This document shows positions 61,165 through 64,000 of a stretch of DNA of 64,000 bases, piece after piece. The stretch's first letter is position 1; each line of letters begins with the position of its first letter. The notes beneath the pieces are model-generated. The model was given only the letters and a program-made list of their open reading frames with translations. It did no database searches and had not been told where the DNA came from. Made by a program: the position numbers and the translations under genes. The stretch is from CAMQRS01 sp964370645 (GTDB taxonomy: Bacteria; Bacillota_I; Bacilli_A; Erysipelotrichales; Erysipelotrichaceae), in contig CAYJJS010000005.1 in NCBI GenBank assembly GCA_964370645.1, positions 13,131 through 77,130 of the forward strand, read 5' to 3'.

Positions 61165-62183
61165 AAATAGTTACGTTTGGAGAGATAATGTTGCGTCTTG
61201 CACCTAATGGGTATTTACGTTTTAGTCAAATGCAAGATCAACTACAAGCTACTTTTGGTGGAGGAGAAGCCAATGTGGCAGTCAGTTTATGTAATTTTGG
61301 TATGCAAGCTAGTTTTGTAACAAAGTTACCAACTCATGAAATGGGTGAGTGTGCAATACGTGAAGTTCGTAAATTTGGGGTAGAGACAAATCATATAGCT
61401 CGTGGGGGAGAACGTGTAGGTATCTATTATTTAGAAAAAGGTGCAAGCCAACGAGCAAGTAATGTTATTTATGATCGTGCATATTCGTCAATTGCAATGG
61501 CAAGTGAAGATGATTTTGATTGGGATGACATTTTTGAAGGTGCAGACTGGTTTCATTTTACTGGAATTACTCCTGCTTTGGGGGAGAATGTAGCAGCAAT
61601 TTGTTTAAAGGCATTACAAGTGGCTAAACAAAAAGGAGTTCAAGTTTCATGTGACTTGAATTATCGTAAGAAATTGTGGACAACTGTACAAGCACAAGAA
61701 ACGATGTCGAAGTTAATGCCATACGTAGATGTGTGTATTGCGAATGAGGAAGATGCAGAAAAAGTATTTTCTATTAAAGCATGTAATACAGATGTGAGTG
61801 GTGGTAAACTATCGCATGAAAGTTATGTAGATGTTGCCAAACAAATCGTAGATACGTTTGGGTGTAGCAAGGTAGCAATCACACTTAGAACTTCTATATC
61901 TGCTTCTGATAATAAATGGGCAGGTATGTTGTATGATGGTAAAGAAGCGTATTTTTCAAATACTTATGATTTGCGTATTGTGGATCGAGTAGGTGGTGGA
62001 GATAGCTTTGGTGCTGGATTAATTTATGCATTATTAAAAGAAAAAAATATGCAAGAAGTAATTGAATTCGCTGTTTGTGCAAGTGCATTAAAACATAGTA
62101 TAGAAGGAGATTTCAACCGAGTGAGTGTTTCAGAAGTCGAGGCGCTTATGCAAGGGGATGGATCTGGAAGAGTGCAAAGATAA
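61161..62183 (+). CDS. kdgK: 2-keto-3-deoxygluconate kinase
   Basis: A 340-residue PfkB-family kinase. FGEIMLRLAPNGYLRFSQ and FGGGEANVAVSL form the N-terminal substrate site, and DRVGGGDSFGAGLIYALL the ATP/anion-hole signature with catalytic Asp. It phosphorylates 2-keto-3-deoxygluconate to the substrate of the aldolase encoded upstream (ATGA overlap). The last gene of the operon. Confidence 0.92.
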   Translation: MKIVTFGEIMLRLAPNGYLRFSQMQDQLQATFGGGEANVAVSLCNFGMQASFVTKLPTHEMGECAIREVRKFGVETNHIARGGERVGIYYLEKGASQRASNVIYDRAYSSIAMASEDDFDWDDIFEGADWFHFTGITPALGENVAAICLKALQVAKQKGVQVSCDLNYRKKLWTTVQAQETMSKLMPYVDVCIANEEDAEKVFSIKACNTDVSGGKLSHESYVDVAKQIVDTFGCSKVAITLRTSISASDNKWAGMLYDGKEAYFSNTYDLRIVDRVGGGDSFGAGLIYALLKEKNMQEVIEFAVCASALKHSIEGDFNRVSVSEVEALMQGDGSGRVQR

Positions 62184-62207
62184 CCTAGTAGTGATGCTAG
62201 GTTTTTT
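62182..62207 (+). terminator. Intrinsic terminator of the GH4-kdgK operon
   Basis: Stem AACCTAG (62182-62188) / CTAGGTT (62197-62203) then T residues to 62207. It begins within the TAA stop codon. Confidence 0.75.
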
Positions 62208-62213
62208 TATAAG

Positions 62214-62239
62214 TAATAAAAAAGGACTCTAAAGTCCTT
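62214..62239 (-). terminator. Minus-strand terminator-like hairpin
   Basis: AAGGACT (62222-62228) / AGTCCTT (62233-62239), loop CTAA. On the minus strand the stem is followed by TTTTTTATTA, so it terminates leftward transcription. It is the likely relic terminator of the hsdS fragment to its right. Confidence 0.65.
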
Positions 62240-62267
62240 CGTATAATAGAAATAACAGATTGCCATC

Positions 62268-62332
62268 CTATAGTATGTCCGTTTAAAATGAGAAAGGTAA
62301 GGTAAATGAAGAAATATGTGGACATACTATAG
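62268..62332. repeat. Perfect 13-bp inverted repeat enclosing 39 bp
   Basis: CTATAGTATGTCC (62268-62280) and its exact complement GGACATACTATAG (62320-62332). The 39 bp between have no obvious content. It lies 9 bases beyond the stop of the hsdS fragment. It may be a recombinase target, a miniature element or a stable RNA hairpin. Confidence 0.7.
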
Positions 62333-62341
62333 CGTAAACAA

Positions 62342-62548
62342 TTATTTCAGTACTTTTTGCATTTTTTGTTTAACAATTTCAATTTGTTTTAATAATGATT
62401 CGTATTCTTCTCTAAGTGCAAGATAAGGTGTAATTAATTTTTCTTGCTCCTCTAGTGGCGGTAGTGAAATACGCATGGATTTTAGTGAGCGAATTGGGAT
62501 ACTTTCTGTTCTTAGTTTGAGAATAGTGTGATTATATATATTAACGGA
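62342..62548 (-). pseudogene. C-terminal remnant of a type I restriction specificity subunit (HsdS)
   Basis: On the minus strand a 68-codon open frame ends in TAA at 62344-62342. It contains SLKSMRISLPPLEEQEKL, the classic end of an HsdS target-recognition domain, followed by the coiled-coil LLKQIEIVKQKMQKVLK. There is no start codon or ribosome site upstream, an in-frame stop lies at 62551-62549, and the target-recognition domains are gone. No hsdM or hsdR is nearby. It is therefore a decayed relic. The rest of 62184-62655 outside the hairpins and this fragment shows no other gene. Confidence 0.75.
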
Positions 62549-62593
62549 TCAATCATTGACTGCGGCGTTTCAATTAAATTTAGAACAAAACAA

Positions 62594-62629
62594 TTATTAC
62601 ATGAATAATGTAATAATACATGATATACT
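62594..62629 (+). promoter_or_regulatory. Promoter and operator of the 34-residue peptide gene
   Basis: Perfect inverted repeat TTATTACAT (62594-62602) / ATGTAATAA (62608-62616), spaced by 5 bases, lies where a -35 would be. It is followed by an extended -10, TG-n-TATACT (62621-62629). The dyad is a strong operator candidate. Confidence 0.6.
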
Positions 62630-62655
62630 CCATATATAAGAAGCGAGGAACTATT

Positions 62656-62760
62656 ATGAAAAAATTATTTAAACTCATCTTTATACTTACTGCGCCTGGG
62701 TTCTATTTGTTTATGTGTCCTATTCGCTTAATTATAAAAAGAGCAAAAAAATCTAAATAA
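62656..62760 (+). CDS. 34-residue membrane peptide
   Basis: A short frame with a good ribosome site (GAGGA, 6 bases before ATG), an extended -10 promoter and an operator-like dyad. The peptide starts MKKLFKLIFILTAPGF, continues with a second hydrophobic stretch (YLFMCPIRLII) and ends in a basic tail KRAKKSK. This layout (short, hydrophobic, positively charged ends) resembles small membrane-active or type I toxin-like peptides, but I see no antisense RNA gene. I do not recognise the family. Confidence 0.55.
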   Translation: MKKLFKLIFILTAPGFYLFMCPIRLIIKRAKKSK

Positions 62761-62846
62761 TCACATTGTTTGTATTCTAACCCTACTAGCTAATTGTATA
62801 TATAGTGTATATATGATATTGTATTAAAGTTAAAAGGGAGAATACA

Positions 62847-63854
62847 ATGGGAAATATAATGAAAATAGTGCCAGGATTTGCACTAGCGATTATCATAGCA
62901 GCGATTGCTGTATGTATTGAGGGGATGTTACCTATTCACTTAATTGGTGGATCGGTGATTGCTTTGTTTATTGGGATGCTAATCAATCACTTTGTGAAGT
63001 TAGATACATTTCATGGTGGAATTAAATTCACTTCGAAGAAGATATTGCGTTTTGCGATTATCTTACTTGGGGCATCATTGAGTATTGATACTATCTTACA
63101 AGTTGGTCAATTTTCTTTGTGGGTGATGATATTCACATTAATTACATGCTTTGGTGGTGGTTATATTAGTGGAAAGTTGCTTGGGTTAAATTGGAAGTTA
63201 TCCAATCTAATTTCAGCTGGGACTGGAATTTGTGGTGGATCTGCTATTGCGGCAATTGCACCTACTATTGATGCTGAAGATAAAGATATTGCGTATGCAA
63301 TGAGTGCAACGTTTATATTTGATATGTTAATGATTTTACTGTTTCCGCTTATGGGAGATATGCTTGGATTAACTGATATAGCGTATGGATTATGGAGTGG
63401 GACAGCCATTAATGATACATCGAGTGTAGTGGCAGCGGGATATGCGTTTTCGGAACCGGCAGGTGATTTTGCGACAATGGTAAAGTTAACACGTACCTTA
63501 TCTATTATTCCAACAGTATTGATATTTTCATTTGTTTCAGCGCATGTAAAGCGTAAAGAGAATCCAAGTGCGAAAAGAGAAAAATTGAAGTTTTCAACAT
63601 TAGTACCTTGGTTTATTGTTTTGTTTGTGGGAATGGCTATTTTAAATAGTGTTGGATTTATTCCTTTAGGGTTAGCAGAAACAATGAAATCATTGAGTAA
63701 ATTTTTGATGGTTGCTGCATTAGCTGCAATTGGGTTGAATACGAGCTTCAAAGAAATGAAACAGTCAGGGTTTAATCCAATGCTTCATGGATTTATCATT
63801 TCATTAGCTGTCGTAGTAGTGGCGTATTTAGTAATTAGTATGATGCAGGTTTAA
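62847..63854 (+). CDS. YeiH-family putative sulfate/anion exporter
   Basis: A 335-residue membrane protein with about ten helices. Family features are PGFALAIIIAAIA, GIKFTSKKILRFAIILLGASLS, GTGICGGSAIAAIAPTIDAEDKDIAYA and WSGTAINDTSSVVAAGYAFS. YeiH/YadS proteins are annotated as putative sulfate exporters, with little experimental proof. AAAAGGGAG precedes the ATG. With the TauE/SafE gene at 13.4 kb it is the second possible sulfur-anion exporter in the window. Confidence 0.9.
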   Translation: MGNIMKIVPGFALAIIIAAIAVCIEGMLPIHLIGGSVIALFIGMLINHFVKLDTFHGGIKFTSKKILRFAIILLGASLSIDTILQVGQFSLWVMIFTLITCFGGGYISGKLLGLNWKLSNLISAGTGICGGSAIAAIAPTIDAEDKDIAYAMSATFIFDMLMILLFPLMGDMLGLTDIAYGLWSGTAINDTSSVVAAGYAFSEPAGDFATMVKLTRTLSIIPTVLIFSFVSAHVKRKENPSAKREKLKFSTLVPWFIVLFVGMAILNSVGFIPLGLAETMKSLSKFLMVAALAAIGLNTSFKEMKQSGFNPMLHGFIISLAVVVVAYLVISMMQV

Positions 63855-63878
63855 GACACAGTTTTTGTGTCTTTTTTT
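63853..63878 (+). terminator. Intrinsic terminator
   Basis: Stem AAGACACA (63853-63860) / TGTGTCTT (63866-63873), loop GTTTT, then T residues. It starts in the stop codon of the exporter gene. Confidence 0.78.
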
Positions 63879-63894
63879 ATAAAAGGAGTTACCT

Positions 63895-64000
63895 ATGCAA
63901 TTTAGAAAAGTAAGAAAAGAAGATGAACAAGTATTGCTGCAGTTGTTTGAAGAAGTGGTTCAGATGGCTTTTAAACAAGATGGTATTGATGATGTGGAAG
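63895..64000 (+). CDS. GNAT-type N-acetyltransferase, 5' part only
   Basis: An open frame from ATG 63895, with AAAGGAG at 63882-63888, running off the window end. The first 35 residues (FRKVRKEDEQVLLQLFEEVV) match the beta1-alpha1 opening of GNAT acetyltransferases. The acetyl-CoA site is beyond the window, so the family call is tentative. Confidence 0.55.
   Translation, partial: MQFRKVRKEDEQVLLQLFEEVVQMAFKQDGIDDVE

Noticed and set aside
63161..63751. A 196-codon minus-strand frame opposite the YeiH-family gene
   Set aside because: Shadow of a membrane protein gene; no start signals and no recognisable family.

Overview
The window is an AT-rich stretch of a low-GC Gram-positive chromosome. 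The gene order (SpoIIE-like phosphatase, tilS, hpt, ftsH), the strong GGAGG ribosome binding sites, the LacI/cre-like operators, ECF vitamin transporters, BspA-like surface protein, anaerobic sulfatase maturase and oxygen-independent metabolism all fit an anaerobic gut Firmicute. An Erysipelotrichia-type bacterium is my best guess, inferred from gene content only. Most genes read on the + strand, in tight operons separated by clear intrinsic terminators.

Layout. 1-9.8 kb: housekeeping genes (a PemK/MazF-like protein, SpoIIE-like phosphatase, tilS, hpt, ftsH, ispD, fba, an acetyltransferase-only GlmU, prs). 9.8-12.9 kb: a large BspA-like surface protein. 13-20.8 kb: an accessory block with a MarR regulator and TauE/SafE exporter, an anaerobic sulfatase maturase, two minus-strand AraC regulators, a sulfatase, a GH13 glycosidase and an amidohydrolase. 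20.9-24.3 kb: a polar amino-acid ABC transporter, a cytidylate-kinase-like protein and a small membrane protein. 24.4-27.6 kb: a riboflavin ECF transporter under an FMN riboswitch, a LacI regulator and a MATE exporter.

27.8-45.9 kb is a maltodextrin/glycogen utilisation region: phosphorylase, 4-alpha-glucanotransferase, neopullulanase, MalEFG plus ATPase, an unknown membrane-anchored protein, debranching enzyme, type I pullulanase, oligo-1,6-glucosidase, an esterase and a ROK glucokinase. Its two main promoters share an almost identical 32-bp operator/promoter block, so one regulator (probably the LacI protein at 25.3 kb) is likely to coordinate import of maltodextrins with their breakdown to glucose and glucose-1-phosphate.

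46-57.3 kb: oligoendopeptidase F, two carbohydrate-ester/deacetylase genes, threonylcarbamoyl-AMP synthase, a divergent B6-type regulator and ECF transporter pair, rpiB-glyA, a HAD hydrolase, and methionine biosynthesis (metY-metA). 57.4-62.2 kb: an RpiR regulator followed by a GH4 6-phospho-alpha-glucosidase, aldo/keto reductase, KDPG aldolase and KDG kinase operon. 62.2-64 kb: a gene-poor patch with a decayed HsdS fragment, a perfect inverted repeat and a 34-residue membrane peptide, then a YeiH-family exporter and the start of a GNAT gene.

No tRNA, rRNA, CRISPR array, intact insertion sequence or prophage was recognised. The points most worth following up are the sulfatase island, the GH4/Entner-Doudoroff-type operon with its TGTG repeats, the GlmU lacking its uridylyltransferase half, the zinc-less ROK kinase, and the 62.2-62.8 kb patch.
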